Assembly (NCBI RefSeq): GCF_002735645.1
Contig: NZ_PDZG01000040.1
Location: 1 to 45,034 of the forward strand
DNA length: 45,034 nucleotides
Direction of reading: 5' to 3'
Source: Iodobacter sp. BJB302
Lineage (GTDB): Bacteria; Pseudomonadota; Gammaproteobacteria; Burkholderiales; Chitinibacteraceae
Shown here in pieces: positions 16,262 to 27,632 of the stretch (within the stretch, counting starts at the first letter, position 1; each line of letters opens with the position of its first letter). Both the position numbers and the translations under genes were made by a program. The notes beneath the pieces were generated by a model. It saw only the letters and a program-made list of their open reading frames with translations. It was not told the DNA's origin and made no database searches.

Positions 16262-18034
16262 ATGAATGAATCACCCTGCCTTGAGTCGCTCAAGCACGAA
16301 CTTGAAAATATTATCAGCCAAAACCAGTTAACGGCTCTTTTTCAACCTATTGCATCAACCCGGGACGGCGAAATTTTTGGCTATGAAGGGCTTATCCGTG
16401 GCCCTTCAGCCAGTTTTCTGCATTCTCCTATCAATCTTTTCCGCGTTGCCGAAGAGCTGGGCTGTTTGCATGCACTGGATTTTGCCTGCCGCAAAGCCGT
16501 AATTAAGGCATTTGTAAAAGAAGAATTATCCGGGCGGCTGTTTCTGAATGTGATTCCATCCTGTCTTGCCGGGCAAGACTTTGAACCAGGCGCAACGCTG
16601 GCCCTATTAACCGATGCAGGCCTTACACCACAACGTGTTGTCATTGAGCTCACCGAAACCCAACCCACTCACGATTACAATCTGCTTAAAGAAGCGCTGC
16701 TGCATTACCGGAATATGGGCTTTAAAATTGCGCTCGATGATCTGGGAGAAGGGTTTTCTTCACTCCGGCTGTGGTCAGAGCTCAAGCCTGAATTTGTTAA
16801 AATTGATAAATACTTTATCCAGGGCTTGGCAGACGATGCGCAAAAAAGGCAGTTTGTACGATCTATTCAGCATATCGCGCTCAATACCGGCACCCGCGCC
16901 ATTGCCGAAGGCATAGAAAACCAGCCCGATTTACAAGTTGTGCAAAAAATTGGGATTGGCTATGTACAGGGTTATTTTATTGCGCGGCCTAATGCCCACC
17001 CGCCAAGGCAGCTCAATCTTAATCTGCAGGAAAAAGACCACCGGCCTGGCGGGCTCAAAGAACAAAGCGCCGGACAGCTGCTCGTTGAAGTACCTACCGT
17101 GGTCCCCAAACAAAGCGGCACAGAAATCTGCCGTATCTTCAGCAAATATCCTCAGGTTCATGCCCTGCCAGTGATTGATGAAGGCCGGCCTGTCGGGCTT
17201 TTGCGCCGCCATGAAGTTATTGAGTTTTTTGGACGGCCTTTTGCCAACGAGCTGTATGGCAATAAACCCTGCAAAGCATTAATGGATTGCACGCCTCTGA
17301 TTGTTGAGCACTCAACCAGCCTGCAAGAATTATCCCAGCTCGTCACCGCAGCAGATCACAGGCACCTTGCCGATGGCTTTATCATCACCGGACAGGGGCA
17401 TTATTTAGGGATGGGAACAGGCCATGATTTGATGCGTGCCATTACCGAATTACAAATTCGGGCCGCACGCCATGCAAACCCGCTTACCTTATTACCCGGC
17501 AATGTACCTATCGAAGAACAAATAGAAATTTTACTTACAGAACAGCGTAATTTTACAGCCGCCTACATCGATCTGGATCACTTCAAACCCTATAACGATG
17601 TGTATGGTTATGCCTGCGGTGACAGAATGATACGCATGCTGGGAGAGTTGCTCCTCAGCGTGGCCGATCCTCAAATGGATTTTGTCGGGCATATCGGTGG
17701 GGATGATTTTATGATTCTGTTTCGTTCAGAAGACTGGAAGCAGCGCTGCCAGAATTTACTCAAAGAATTTGAGCTTAAGGTGCAAAGCTTATTTAAGCCC
17801 GAGCACCAGCAGCAAAATGGCTATAGCAGCACAGACCGCCGCGGCGAGCTGCAGCATTTTCCACTAAGCAGCTTATCGATCGGAGTAATTGAAGCGCATA
17901 CCGGCGTGTATTTAACGCACCATGAAGTTGCTGCAGCCGCGACCCATGCCAAGCATCTGGCCAAAAGTAAAATGGGGAACAGCTTATTTGTTGAGCAACG
18001 CCAGTTGGCCCATCAGGAGGCGCAGCTGGCCTAA
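16262..18034 (+). CDS. EAL-CBS-GGDEF cyclic-di-GMP signalling protein
   Basis: A 590-residue cytoplasmic protein joining an N-terminal EAL phosphodiesterase domain (about 10-245), a CBS pair (about 270-395) and a C-terminal GGDEF domain (about 425-580). The start is taken as ATG 16262; a TTG at 16244 is also open. The EAL domain has all visible catalytic residues: E42 in EGL, N96, E129, D159-D160 (LDDLGEGFSSL), K180, E216 in EGIEN and Q236. The GGDEF domain keeps IDLDHFKPYND and the signature GGDDF (479-483). No RxxD inhibitory motif precedes it (PQMD instead). The CBS pair may sense a nucleotide. This domain order resembles known bifunctional or phosphodiesterase-biased proteins; the net activity is not predictable. 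Confidence 0.93.
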   Translation: MNESPCLESLKHELENIISQNQLTALFQPIASTRDGEIFGYEGLIRGPSASFLHSPINLFRVAEELGCLHALDFACRKAVIKAFVKEELSGRLFLNVIPSCLAGQDFEPGATLALLTDAGLTPQRVVIELTETQPTHDYNLLKEALLHYRNMGFKIALDDLGEGFSSLRLWSELKPEFVKIDKYFIQGLADDAQKRQFVRSIQHIALNTGTRAIAEGIENQPDLQVVQKIGIGYVQGYFIARPNAHPPRQLNLNLQEKDHRPGGLKEQSAGQLLVEVPTVVPKQSGTEICRIFSKYPQVHALPVIDEGRPVGLLRRHEVIEFFGRPFANELYGNKPCKALMDCTPLIVEHSTSLQELSQLVTAADHRHLADGFIITGQGHYLGMGTGHDLMRAITELQIRAARHANPLTLLPGNVPIEEQIEILLTEQRNFTAAYIDLDHFKPYNDVYGYACGDRMIRMLGELLLSVADPQMDFVGHIGGDDFMILFRSEDWKQRCQNLLKEFELKVQSLFKPEHQQQNGYSSTDRRGELQHFPLSSLSIGVIEAHTGVYLTHHEVAAAATHAKHLAKSKMGNSLFVEQRQLAHQEAQLA

Positions 18035-18047
18035 CCTGAACCTGGCT

Positions 18048-19208
18048 TTATGCCTGATCACTGACCGCCTCAGCCTGCTGCAAAAAATCAAGCGACCAAT
18101 CCAGGCCGTATTCTTCATTCGCCAAATGAATCAGTGGCGCGAGCCCTGCTAATAAAGCAGGAAGATGCGGACGCACTTCTTCCTTATGCCCTTTATGCAG
18201 CATCAGCAGCGCATCAGACAGCGGCAATAAAGGCAGGCGGTTGACGTTCTCATCCGGCATTAAAATCCGCCCTTCGCCTGAAGAGCCATAAAGACGTGTA
18301 ATCGCCTTACTGAATAATGCCGGTGCCAGATGCGTATCGTCATGCCAAGAGTTAGCAACCGCAACGCTGGCACTAACCTCTAAACGCTCATCACGAAAAT
18401 TAATCCGCGCAGCCGATACGCATTGCCTTAAACGCTCGGCCATGACGCGTACTTCGCTTAATGAAGTACCAGGCGCCACAATAGCAAACTGCGGCCCTTC
18501 CACATGGGCCAGCGTATCCTCACGGCGCAATTTTGCCGCCAGCAGCTTAGCTAGCAGGCTGAGCATCTGGTCTGCCAGCCTATCACCCAGCTTTTGCTTT
18601 AACGGCTGATAATGATCAATCTCTAAAAGTAAAAGAGTCACTTCAGAATTATGGCGCATGGCGTAGGCCATGGATTGCTCCATTTGCAGCATCAGCAAAT
18701 GCGAGCTGGCCACCCCTGTGGTGTGATCTCTGGATGCAACCTGAGCCTGTTCTGTGCGGACTATGGCCAGCTCATGCTGCATGGCAGCAAGATGAATATT
18801 CGCAGCCACACGCGCCAACAGTTCTGTTCTGTCTGTTGATTTAGAAATAAAATCTGTCGCGCCACATTCAACGCATTTTTGCTTGATTGCGTCGTCTTCT
18901 TCACCAGAAATAATAATCACCGGCAGCAAATACAGCCGGCCATCCCCGGCGCTCCGTGCGCGGGCCAAAAGGCCCAGCCCATCAAGCTCCGGCATACTTA
19001 AATCGGAAATAAGCAGCTGAATCGTTTCATCGGCCAGCAGCTGCTGCCAGCCCTCTTCGCCATTGGCCGCTTCGACCACGTCATAGCTGGTGGCAAGATG
19101 CTTCTTGATTGTCGCCCGCACAATGCGGGAATCATCCACAACAAGAATGCGGGGTAAATGAAGTTGTTCTGAATCCACTTGCGACATCAAATCATGCTCG
19201 TCTTGCAT
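18048..19208 (-). CDS. Response regulator with degenerate GGDEF domain
   Basis: A 386-residue protein with an N-terminal REC domain and a GGDEF-like domain. REC is intact: acidic pair D25-D26, phospho-acceptor D69 (LLISDLSMPELDG), S101 and K123. The GGDEF domain spans about 160-320. Its signature is EGPQF (237-241) in place of GGDEF, and the substrate Asn/Asp of the HFKxxND motif are lost (DHYQPLKQK), so diguanylate cyclase activity is very unlikely. The inhibitory-site motif RxxD is kept as RRED (228-231), exactly five residues before the signature. This suggests a phosphorylation-controlled c-di-GMP receptor. About 60 further residues at the C-terminus match nothing I know. It converges on the EAL-CBS-GGDEF gene, 13 bases apart. 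Confidence 0.9.
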   Translation of the reverse strand: MQDEHDLMSQVDSEQLHLPRILVVDDSRIVRATIKKHLATSYDVVEAANGEEGWQQLLADETIQLLISDLSMPELDGLGLLARARSAGDGRLYLLPVIIISGEEDDAIKQKCVECGATDFISKSTDRTELLARVAANIHLAAMQHELAIVRTEQAQVASRDHTTGVASSHLLMLQMEQSMAYAMRHNSEVTLLLLEIDHYQPLKQKLGDRLADQMLSLLAKLLAAKLRREDTLAHVEGPQFAIVAPGTSLSEVRVMAERLRQCVSAARINFRDERLEVSASVAVANSWHDDTHLAPALFSKAITRLYGSSGEGRILMPDENVNRLPLLPLSDALLMLHKGHKEEVRPHLPALLAGLAPLIHLANEEYGLDWSLDFLQQAEAVSDQA

Positions 19209-19465
19209 CGTTGATAAAATTTAGCATAAACGCGTCAGCTCTGCCGATATACGGTCAAGTAAGCAGCGATAAATCCGATAATATTCAAGCATCCACCGGT
19301 TTTAAATTGGGCCCCGAAAGGAAACCCTGCTGTAACCTGCTGCAGTTTTTTCGTTTGCCAGCGGTAAGCTACCTCTAAAGCGCATAAAATTAAGCGAATC
19401 CTCCGTCCCCCCGCAAGCATTGCATTCATATCACAAGCGGCCAGCCCATGTAAGGAGCGAGCTTT

Positions 19466-19819
19466 ATGTCTATAAATTTGCAGCTTCAGTTAAGCATTGC
19501 ACCGCTTTCTTGCTTTGAAGCTCAGCGCTGCCTCACTCAGCTTGCGCGAGAAGGCATTGTAACGCTATGGCAAGATCAGCGCCCATTAAGTAATGATACT
19601 TGCTTACTTAATTTAAGTGCAGAGTGCGCAAGCTCTGAAAGCCCAGAGTGGCTGAGCGAGCGCTTAGCCGCCGCCGTATGGAAAGAAACAGGCCGGTTTG
19701 TGCGCCTGAGCTGTCTTGTTGATACCGAAGCAGCAGAGCATCTTTTTACCTTTGAAGAACCAGACTATCATCGGCTTATGCCTGCCTTCCGCCTGCGAAT
19801 GCCACCTTTACGCCGCTGA
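19466..19819 (+). CDS. Unknown 117-residue protein
   Basis: I do not recognise this family. The start is well supported by AAGGAG (19452-19457) eight bases before the ATG. The protein has no signal peptide, membrane helix or metal-binding cluster. It opens with a beta-like alternating stretch (INLQLQLSIAPLSCFEAQRC), has a central WLSERLAAAVWKETGRFVRL segment, and ends in a basic tail (FRLRMPPLRR). It stands alone between a divergent REC gene and the convergent rpsT gene, with a shared bidirectional terminator. It is probably a real gene given the ribosome site, terminator and absence of any competing frame. Confidence 0.65.
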   Translation: MSINLQLQLSIAPLSCFEAQRCLTQLAREGIVTLWQDQRPLSNDTCLLNLSAECASSESPEWLSERLAAAVWKETGRFVRLSCLVDTEAAEHLFTFEEPDYHRLMPAFRLRMPPLRR

Positions 19820-19840
19820 TCTGTAAATAGCGGGCAAACA

Positions 19841-19866
19841 AAAACCCCAGCCGAGGCTGGGGTTTT
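19841..19866. terminator. Bidirectional terminator between the unknown gene and rpsT
   Basis: A perfect 12-base inverted repeat, AAAACCCCAGCC (19841-19852) and GGCTGGGGTTTT (19855-19866), with a 2-base centre. T-runs on both strands fit convergent rho-independent termination. Confidence 0.92.
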
Positions 19867-19888
19867 CTTCACTCGAACATCCGTAGAA

Positions 19889-20152
19889 TCAGGCCATAGC
19901 CTTGATTGCTGCAGACAAACGGCTCTTATGACGAGCTGCTTTGTTCTTGTGGAAGATTTCTTTGTCAGCGATACGGTCAATGATACTGACGGACTGTTGG
20001 AAGACAGTCTGAGCCGCAGCTTTATCACCTGCTTCCACAGCCTTCAGCACCTTTTTGATCGCGGTGCGGAAAGCGGAACGCTGGCTGGTATTGTGCTGGC
20101 GGGCTTTCTCAGCCTGACGTGCACGCTTGCGAGCTTGGGCACTGTTAGCCAT
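19889..20152 (-). CDS. rpsT: 30S ribosomal protein S20
   Basis: S20 binds 16S rRNA in the body of the small subunit. The start at 20152 ([20 protein letters not shown]) is the universal S20 N-terminus; the longer frame to 20236 is not needed. The protein has 87 residues, is very basic and helical, and ends [11 protein letters not shown] as expected. AGGAG lies 9 bases upstream of the ATG. A consensus promoter is placed at 20208-20236. It is read away from murJ, an arrangement common near rpsT in proteobacteria. Confidence 0.98.
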   Translation of the reverse strand: MANSAQARKRARQAEKARQHNTSQRSAFRTAIKKVLKAVEAGDKAAAQTVFQQSVSIIDRIADKEIFHKNKAARHKSRLSAAIKAMA

Positions 20153-20207
20153 GTTTTGAAACTCCTGACGGGCTTGCCCAAAAAGCGGGCTAATTCGGAA
20201 ACCGGCG

Positions 20208-20236
20208 ATGATAGCGCCACTTTTACGTTCTGGCAA
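20208..20236 (-). promoter_or_regulatory. Sigma-70 promoter for rpsT
   Basis: On the minus strand TTGCCA (20236-20231) and TATCAT (20213-20208) are 17 bases apart. The inferred leader is about 50 bases and contains a short hairpin, GCCCGCTTTTTGGGC, before the ribosome binding site. Confidence 0.7.
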
Positions 20237-20372
20237 GCAATGATCAACTTGATTCTGCTCAGAGTACGAAAAAACCTCATTTTTCCCATAAATTCAGTGA
20301 GTCACCGCCTGGCTTGCTACAGGGATAAGATACGGCCTTATAATTGCGCCCTCACTACTCAGACCCTCCGGT

Positions 20373-21920
20373 ATGAACCTTCTTAAAACACTGGCTGCAG
20401 TCAGCTCCATGACGCTGGTTTCACGCATATTAGGCTTTGTCCGCGACACCATTATTGCCCATGTATTTGGCGCAGGTGCTGCCACGGACGTCTTTTTTAC
20501 TGCTTTTAAACTGCCGAATATGCTGCGCAGAATTTTTGCCGAAGGTGCATTTTCACAAGCCTTTGTGCCGACTCTGGCCGAGTACAAAACGCGCAAAGGT
20601 GAAGAAGCAACCAAAGATTTTGTCGCAAAAATTGCCGGTATGCTGACTTTAGTTCTGGTTTTAGTCACCTTGCTGGGTGTTTTAGCGGCCCCTGCAATTA
20701 TTTATTTTTCTGCGGCTGGTTTTGCCAAAAATCCGGATAAATTTAATCTGGCAGTCGAGCTGCTCCGCTATATGTTTCCCTATATTTTGCTGATTTCGCT
20801 CTCTTCTTTGGCCGGCAGCATTTTAAATACCTACAACCGTTTTTCTGTCCCCGCCTTTGTTCCCACGCTCTTAAATATTTCATTTATTGCCTGCGCACTC
20901 TGGCTTGCCCCGCTGATGGATCGCCCGATTTTTGCACTGGCTATTGCCGTGCTGATTGGTGGCGTAGCCCAGCTTTGTTACCAACTGCCCCACCTCGCTA
21001 AGCTGGGGATGCTGATGTGGCCCAAGCTGGATATGAAAGACGAGGGCGTATGGCGGGTTATCAAGCAAATGGGCCCGGCCATTTTTGGCGTATCGGTTGC
21101 ACAAATCAGCCTGATTATTAACTCCAACCTTGCCTCTTTTTTAGCTTCTGGCAGTGTTTCATGGATTTACTATGCCGACCGGCTGATGGAATTCCCGACG
21201 GGCGTGCTTGGCGTGGCCTTAGGAACGATTCTGCTGCCCAGCCTGGCCCGCAGCCATGCCAGCGGCGATCAGGCCAGCTACGACCGCTTACTGGATTGGG
21301 GGCTGCGCCTGTGCATCATGCTTTGCCTGCCTGCCACCGTAGCTTTAGCCATCCTTGCTGAGCCTTTAGTGCTTACCCTGTTTCAGGGCGGCAAGTTTTC
21401 TATGCACGATGCCCTAATGACACAGCAGGCGCTGGTGGGCTACAGCGTGGGCTTAATCGGGCTGATCCTGATTAAAATCCTCGCCCCGGCGTTTTATGCC
21501 CGCCAGGATATTAAAACCGTGGTGCGTATCGGCATTATCACGCTTCTGGCCACCCTGGCGATCAACCTGATCTTCTTGTACACCCTGCCATTTAAACACG
21601 CAGGGCTCACGCTGGGGATGAGCTTAGGGGCGTGTCTGAACGCAGGCTTGCTATACCGCACGCTTCGTTTACGGGGCTACTACGCCCCACAAGCAGCATG
21701 GAAAGGTTTTATGCTGCGCATCGTTCTGGGCGTCGCCACCATGAGCGCCCTGCTCTTTGTGCTGCTGCACTATATGCCCGCCTTTGCAGGGATGCATAAG
21801 CTGCTCAGAGCAGGCTGGCTTAGTGTATTGGTCGTCACCGGTGCGGGGGCTTACTTTGCAGCACTCTTTGCCCTCGGCTTCAGACCAAAAGACTTTTCAC
21901 GCAAAGCGATTACGGATTAG
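20373..21920 (+). CDS. murJ: Lipid II flippase MurJ
   Basis: MurJ (MviN) flips the peptidoglycan precursor lipid II across the inner membrane and belongs to the MOP exporter superfamily. The 515-residue protein has about 14 membrane helices. It opens with the typical [20 protein letters not shown] and keeps [20 protein letters not shown] (Arg and Asp of the substrate cavity), [20 protein letters not shown] and [20 protein letters not shown]. Length matches the family (about 510). It is divergent from rpsT, with about 220 bases between. A 6-base hairpin (GCAGGT/ACCTGC, 21936-21959) follows without a T-run. Confidence 0.97.
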   Translation: MNLLKTLAAVSSMTLVSRILGFVRDTIIAHVFGAGAATDVFFTAFKLPNMLRRIFAEGAFSQAFVPTLAEYKTRKGEEATKDFVAKIAGMLTLVLVLVTLLGVLAAPAIIYFSAAGFAKNPDKFNLAVELLRYMFPYILLISLSSLAGSILNTYNRFSVPAFVPTLLNISFIACALWLAPLMDRPIFALAIAVLIGGVAQLCYQLPHLAKLGMLMWPKLDMKDEGVWRVIKQMGPAIFGVSVAQISLIINSNLASFLASGSVSWIYYADRLMEFPTGVLGVALGTILLPSLARSHASGDQASYDRLLDWGLRLCIMLCLPATVALAILAEPLVLTLFQGGKFSMHDALMTQQALVGYSVGLIGLILIKILAPAFYARQDIKTVVRIGIITLLATLAINLIFLYTLPFKHAGLTLGMSLGACLNAGLLYRTLRLRGYYAPQAAWKGFMLRIVLGVATMSALLFVLLHYMPAFAGMHKLLRAGWLSVLVVTGAGAYFAALFALGFRPKDFSRKAITD

Positions 21921-21996
21921 TGAATAACTTATCAGGCAGGTTTAAAAAACTTCACCTGCTGACCCTATACTCATTTCAAGCTAAACAGAGGTCTTA

Positions 21997-22497
21997 ATGA
22001 AACCACTCAGAACAATCATGATTGGCATGATATTGGGATTGATTGGCCATACGACTTTGGCAGCAGACGAATTTGCTCTGCTGCGGGAAGAAAAAATAGG
22101 CAATCTGCGGATTGATCTTCCTGAAAAAGAAGTCATAAAAACAATCAGCTGCAAGGAAAAACGCGGGCCTGATAAATTGTGGGATGCAGACGGGGCCTAT
22201 CATCAGGAGTGGTCTTATACCGATTGTGGTATTACGCTGGATATGGTTTCAGAGAAAAAACGCGGCGCAAAAAAAATAGCAGCAATTACCATATTTGCAC
22301 CCAGTACTTTAAGTACCCGCCGTGGCATCAGGATTGGCAGCAGCATGCAGGATGTAATGAAAGCCTACAAACCCTATTGGAATAAAGAGGAGAGTGACGC
22401 CAATCATTTTATAGCGGGCAGCATCTATGGCGGACTCATCTTTAGCCAGGAAAAAAAGAAAGTGGAAAGTATTTTTCTTGGTGCGGCGGCTGAATAA
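21997..22497 (+). CDS. Unknown exported 166-residue protein
   Basis: I do not recognise the family. A signal peptide (MKPLRTIMIGMILGLIGHTT then LA, cleavage before ADEF) sends it to the periplasm. The mature part has two Cys residues (ISCKEKRG and YTDCGITLDM) that could form one disulfide. It contains ITIFAPSTLSTRRGIRIGSS and MQDVMKAYKPYW, a pattern like small periplasmic proteins in which RGIxIGSS...DVxxAY binds or packs against a partner. AGAGG lies upstream of the ATG. It sits downstream of murJ, 76 bases away, and is followed by a strong terminator, so it could be co-transcribed with murJ. Confidence 0.75.
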   Translation: MKPLRTIMIGMILGLIGHTTLAADEFALLREEKIGNLRIDLPEKEVIKTISCKEKRGPDKLWDADGAYHQEWSYTDCGITLDMVSEKKRGAKKIAAITIFAPSTLSTRRGIRIGSSMQDVMKAYKPYWNKEESDANHFIAGSIYGGLIFSQEKKKVESIFLGAAAE

Positions 22498-22540
22498 AAA
22501 GCCTTGCAACAAGGTCCAAGCCATTACATTTTCCCAATAA

Positions 22541-22568
22541 AAAACCCACGAATCGCTTCGTGGGTTTT
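22541..22568. terminator. Bidirectional terminator (unknown exported gene / aminotransferase)
   Basis: A perfect 12-base inverted repeat, AAAACCCACGAA (22541-22552) and TTCGTGGGTTTT (22557-22568), with loop TCGC. It is placed between two convergent genes. Confidence 0.93.
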
Positions 22569-22586
22569 TATTAGGTGCCCGCTAAA

Positions 22587-23789
22587 TTACAGCACTTTAG
22601 CAATCGCATCCGCTACATAATCAATGTTTTTTGTATTGAGTGCAGCAAGGCAAATTCGGCCAGTTGAAACCGCGTAAATACCGTATTCGTCTTTCAACAC
22701 TTCAACCTGCGCCGCTGTCAGGCCGGTATAAGAGAACATACCGCGCTGAGCCGCTACAAAACTAAAGTCTTGTGCTACGCCGCGCTCTGCCAGCTTAGCA
22801 ACCAGGCTGGTACGCATGGCACGAATGCGATCGCGCATACCGGCCAGTTCGTCTTCCCACTGCTGACGCAATTCCGGGTTTGCCAGTACTGCAGCGACCA
22901 CAGCACCACCGTGAATTGGCGGGTTGGAATAATTGGTACGAATCACGCGTTTCAGCTGGCTTAATACCCGGCCCGCTTCCTCTTTACTTTCTGTCACGAT
23001 GGACAAAGCACCTACGCGCTCGCCATACATCGAGAAGCTCTTAGAGAAAGAGCTGGAAACAAAGAATTGCAAGCCAGAAGCAGAAAATAAACGCACAGCA
23101 ACCGCATCCGCATCGATGCCGTCGGCAAAGCCCTGATAAGCCATATCAAGGAAAGGCACCAGATTACGCTCACGGCAGGCTTCAACCACTTCGGCCCACT
23201 GTGCATCGCTCATATCTGCGCCAGTCGGGTTATGACAGCAGGCGTGCAATACGATGATGGAGCCAGCAGGCAGGCCTAGCAGCGCCGCCTTCATGGCAGT
23301 GAAATTCACACCGCGAGTGGCTACATCATAGTAAGGGTAGTTTTCTACCTTGAAACCCGCTGATTCAAACAATGCGCGGTGGTTTTCCCAGCTTGGATCG
23401 CTGATATAAACGCTGGCATCTGCATTCAGACGCTTTAAGAAATCAGCGCCGATTTTCAAAGCGCCCGTGCCGCCTAAAGCTTCTGCAGTGACTACGCGGC
23501 CGGATGAAACCAGCTCGCTGCCCGCACCAAACACCAGATTTTGTACGGCCTGATTGTATGCACCCAAGCCTTCGATGGCTTGGTAGCCACGTGGTGGCTG
23601 GGCTTCCATACGGGTTTTTTCTGCCGCTTTTACCGCAGCCAGCAATGGAATCTTGCCATTATCATCGTAATACACACCCACACCCAGATTAACCTTACCA
23701 GCACGTGTATCGGCATTGAAGGCTTCATTAAGACCCAGAATCGGGTCACGAGGTGCCATTTCTACTGCGGTAAAAATCGAGGATGTCAT
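22587..23789 (-). CDS. tyrB: Aromatic amino acid / aspartate aminotransferase
   Basis: A PLP-dependent class I aminotransferase that makes tyrosine, phenylalanine or aspartate from the matching keto acid with glutamate. The start at 23789 (MTSSIFTAVEMAPRDPILGL) is the usual family start; the frame to 23804 adds five residues. The 400-residue protein shows NLGVGVYYDDNGKIPLL, the HACCHNPTGADMS segment that binds the cofactor and substrate, and the PLP-lysine motif SSFSKSFSMYGERVGAL. It ends with GRICLAALN, where the Arg binds the substrate carboxylate. The subgroup matches TyrB/AspC of proteobacteria; substrate preference between aromatic and aspartate cannot be fixed by eye. Confidence 0.93.
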   Translation of the reverse strand: MTSSIFTAVEMAPRDPILGLNEAFNADTRAGKVNLGVGVYYDDNGKIPLLAAVKAAEKTRMEAQPPRGYQAIEGLGAYNQAVQNLVFGAGSELVSSGRVVTAEALGGTGALKIGADFLKRLNADASVYISDPSWENHRALFESAGFKVENYPYYDVATRGVNFTAMKAALLGLPAGSIIVLHACCHNPTGADMSDAQWAEVVEACRERNLVPFLDMAYQGFADGIDADAVAVRLFSASGLQFFVSSSFSKSFSMYGERVGALSIVTESKEEAGRVLSQLKRVIRTNYSNPPIHGGAVVAAVLANPELRQQWEDELAGMRDRIRAMRTSLVAKLAERGVAQDFSFVAAQRGMFSYTGLTAAQVEVLKDEYGIYAVSTGRICLAALNTKNIDYVADAIAKVL

Positions 23790-24020
23790 CCTGTACTCCA
23801 GCAAAAGTAATTGGGAAGGCGTGAAAGCAATCTGGCTCTCTAAACAGCATGGTGACAGTAAGAAAGCAAGACGGCTGGCAATGCGCTAAAAGCACACTTT
23901 ACAGTTAGCAATTTTAGCATGGTCAGGCCCACACACGGCCTTTTCCTTGTAAGCAAAAGCACTGCACGCGCAAAACTTTGCCCATCTTGCAGACCATCGG
24001 TCATGATTTTTATGCAGTGC

Positions 24021-24042
24021 AAGCGAGCCTATCCGCTCGCTT
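24021..24042. terminator. Terminator downstream of dolP
   Basis: AAGCGAGC (24021-24028) and GCTCGCTT (24035-24042) form an 8-base stem with a 6-base loop. The T-run is on the plus-strand side, so termination of the leftward dolP transcript would rest mainly on the stem. Confidence 0.6.
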
Positions 24043-24062
24043 TTAATAAGCATCCCAAAGCT

Positions 24063-25574
<1,512 letters not shown>

Positions 25575-25578
<4 letters not shown>

Positions 25579-26774
25579 GGTATTGGGGTTGCCGGAGCGC
25601 TCTCTTCTGCGCTGCTAAAAGTATTAAGCGTGAGCTCCCGCTCAATTAATCCGCCGCTTCCCAAGGTGATGTGCCCGCTCAAACCATCAAAATCAACTTC
25701 TGCCTGTTTACTTAATAAAACAGCCAGCTTCCATGCATCAACCCCCAGTGCAAATAAACGCTCAACATCATTCGACTTTGAACGATTCCGATTCAGTAAA
25801 GCGTATTCACTGTTGCCCGGCTGCAAAATCCACGGTGTTTCTAAATAACGGATTCCATTCATATCCACACGAGCAGTCCTGCTTAAAGCACCCGGATTAA
25901 TCTGGCTGGTGGCATAAACCGGCCGCTCGTTACCAACAAATGGACGGGAAATCCGTGTTTGCCTGGAGCCAGCGGCAAAAAAGACCGAATCATGCCCGCC
26001 GTCTTTCAGCTGAGCCCTCAAAGCCTGCGCCTGGCTGCGTGCATCTTTTAAGGTGAAGATCGCGGGTTGCGTGCCATTTGCCTCTTTCCAGCTATCCACA
26101 AAGCCCTGCACCATCCTGCCAGCTAGAGGGCTGTCCCCTTGCAAAACTAAAGGCATACGCAGCCCATCATCAAACATTTGTCTGGCAATTTGCTGGGCCT
26201 CCTGCTCTATTGATAAGGAAAAACTATAGAGCTGAGCACGGCGCAATGTTTTTTCATCAAAAGAATTCAAGCCAATGACAGGGATATCAAAATCACCCAC
26301 ATCGGCCAGATAATTAATTGAAGGCTTGGTAAGCGGCCCGATAACCGCTATTGCGCCCTGCTGATGCAGCTGCTGAAACTGCTCAAAAACCTCAGAGGGC
26401 ACATCATCAGTGTCAAAAATTCTGACTGCAGGCACATCAACACTGCCATTGGTTTTTTCAGCGGCCAATACGCCGGCTTTAATCGCATCTACCGCAGGGC
26501 GCATCGCCTTACTTTTACCTGGCAGCAATACCGCAATAAAACCATCGCGCCGAACCGGCTTAGCCTCAGCAGGCGCAAGGGGTAAGATCTGTGCCGGGCT
26601 GGCCGCAGAGGCCGCCGCCTGCGAGGCAATGGTAAACGCGGGTTTAACGGCCGCAGGGGCAATAACAGGCGCAGCAGCACAACCGGCTATGGCAGTAAGC
26701 AGTACAGCACCGTATAGTACGGACCCTAGCGCACTGCGCCATTCCGAAGCAAAAAGGAGAGCCTTGGCGTGCAT
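25575..26774 (-). CDS. lpoA: Penicillin-binding protein activator LpoA
   Basis: LpoA (YraM) is an outer-membrane lipoprotein that reaches through the periplasm to activate PBP1A. This 399-residue protein is shorter than enteric LpoA, as is common in betaproteobacteria, and mainly holds the C-terminal binding-protein-like domain. A lipobox is visible in LLTAIAGC (Cys32), after a long n-region. Then comes an Ala/Pro-rich linker (about 33-75) and a periplasmic-binding-protein fold starting DGFIAVLLPGKSKAMRPAVD, with AVIGPLTKPSINYLADVGDF and PVIGLNSFDE. The first codon overlaps the rsmI start on the other strand by 6 bases. It heads the lpoA-yraN-gmhA-dolP operon. Confidence 0.88.
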
Positions 26775-27632
26775 ACAGAATCCAATCCTATTATTAAGTC
26801 CGCATTATATGTGGTAGCCACCCCAATCGGTAACCTTAACGACATGACGCCCCGCGCCATTGCCGCACTAAAAGGAGCCGATGTGATTGCGGCCGAAGAT
26901 ACCCGGGTTACCGGGCAGCTGCTTAAACATTTTAATATTTCAACACCCATGGTGTCTTTGCGAGAGCACAACGAACACAGCATGGCTGAAAAGCTGGTAG
27001 CCCGCATGCTGGCCGGGGAAACAATCGCGCAAGTATCCGATGCCGGAACACCTGCCGTTTCTGATCCAGGAGCCCTGCTTGCAGCAGCAGCACACGCAGC
27101 GGGCTGCAGGATTATCCCGGTTCCTGGCGCGTCTGCACTGACAACCGCATTATCGGCCAGTGGCTTTAACTGCCCGCACGCTTTGTTTTATGGCTTTTTA
27201 CCGCCCAAAACCAAGCAACGCTGTGATGCTTTGACTGAGCTGAAAGAGCAAAATTTCATCAGCGTGTTTTATGAAGCACCACACCGTATTGTGGATTGTT
27301 TAAACGATATGGCCAGTGTATTTGGCCCGGATCGTGAGGCCGTACTCTGCCGTGAAATCACCAAAACCTTTGAAACCATCCGCCGCCTGCCACTTGGCGA
27401 GCTGGCCGCATGGGTTGCCAGCGACAGTAATCAGGAGCGTGGCGAATCGGTTGTGGTGGTGAATGCTGCGCCCCGTGCAGAAAAAGCCGATGGCGCCGAT
27501 TACGACAGCGTTTTATTGCCCTTAATTGCTGAATTGCCGCTCAAACAAGCCGTGGCGCTGGCCGTTTCCATTACCGGCGCACCTAAAAACGCCCTGTATG
27601 AACGTGCTTTAACGCTTAAAAAAGAAGCATAA
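26769..27632 (+). CDS. rsmI: 16S rRNA (cytidine(1402)-2'-O)-methyltransferase
   Basis: RsmI (YraL) methylates the ribose of C1402 in the decoding centre using S-adenosylmethionine. The 287-residue protein has the tetrapyrrole-methylase-like fold: LYVVATPIGNLNDMTPRAIA, VIAAEDTRVTGQLLKHF, AQVSDAGTPAVSDPGALL and IPVPGASALTTALSASGF, all family signatures. The start is GTG at 26769, backed by AAGGAG at 26754-26759 with 9 bases between. That ribosome site lies inside the lpoA coding region on the other strand. Divergent pairing of rsmI with lpoA is common, but the overlap of start codons is unusual. Confidence 0.96.
   Translation: MHTESNPIIKSALYVVATPIGNLNDMTPRAIAALKGADVIAAEDTRVTGQLLKHFNISTPMVSLREHNEHSMAEKLVARMLAGETIAQVSDAGTPAVSDPGALLAAAAHAAGCRIIPVPGASALTTALSASGFNCPHALFYGFLPPKTKQRCDALTELKEQNFISVFYEAPHRIVDCLNDMASVFGPDREAVLCREITKTFETIRRLPLGELAAWVASDSNQERGESVVVVNAAPRAEKADGADYDSVLLPLIAELPLKQAVALAVSITGAPKNALYERALTLKKEA

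Noticed and set aside
19235-19429. A 64-codon leftward frame upstream of the REC gene
   Set aside because: No ribosome site, no family character, and it occupies the region where promoters for both neighbours should lie.
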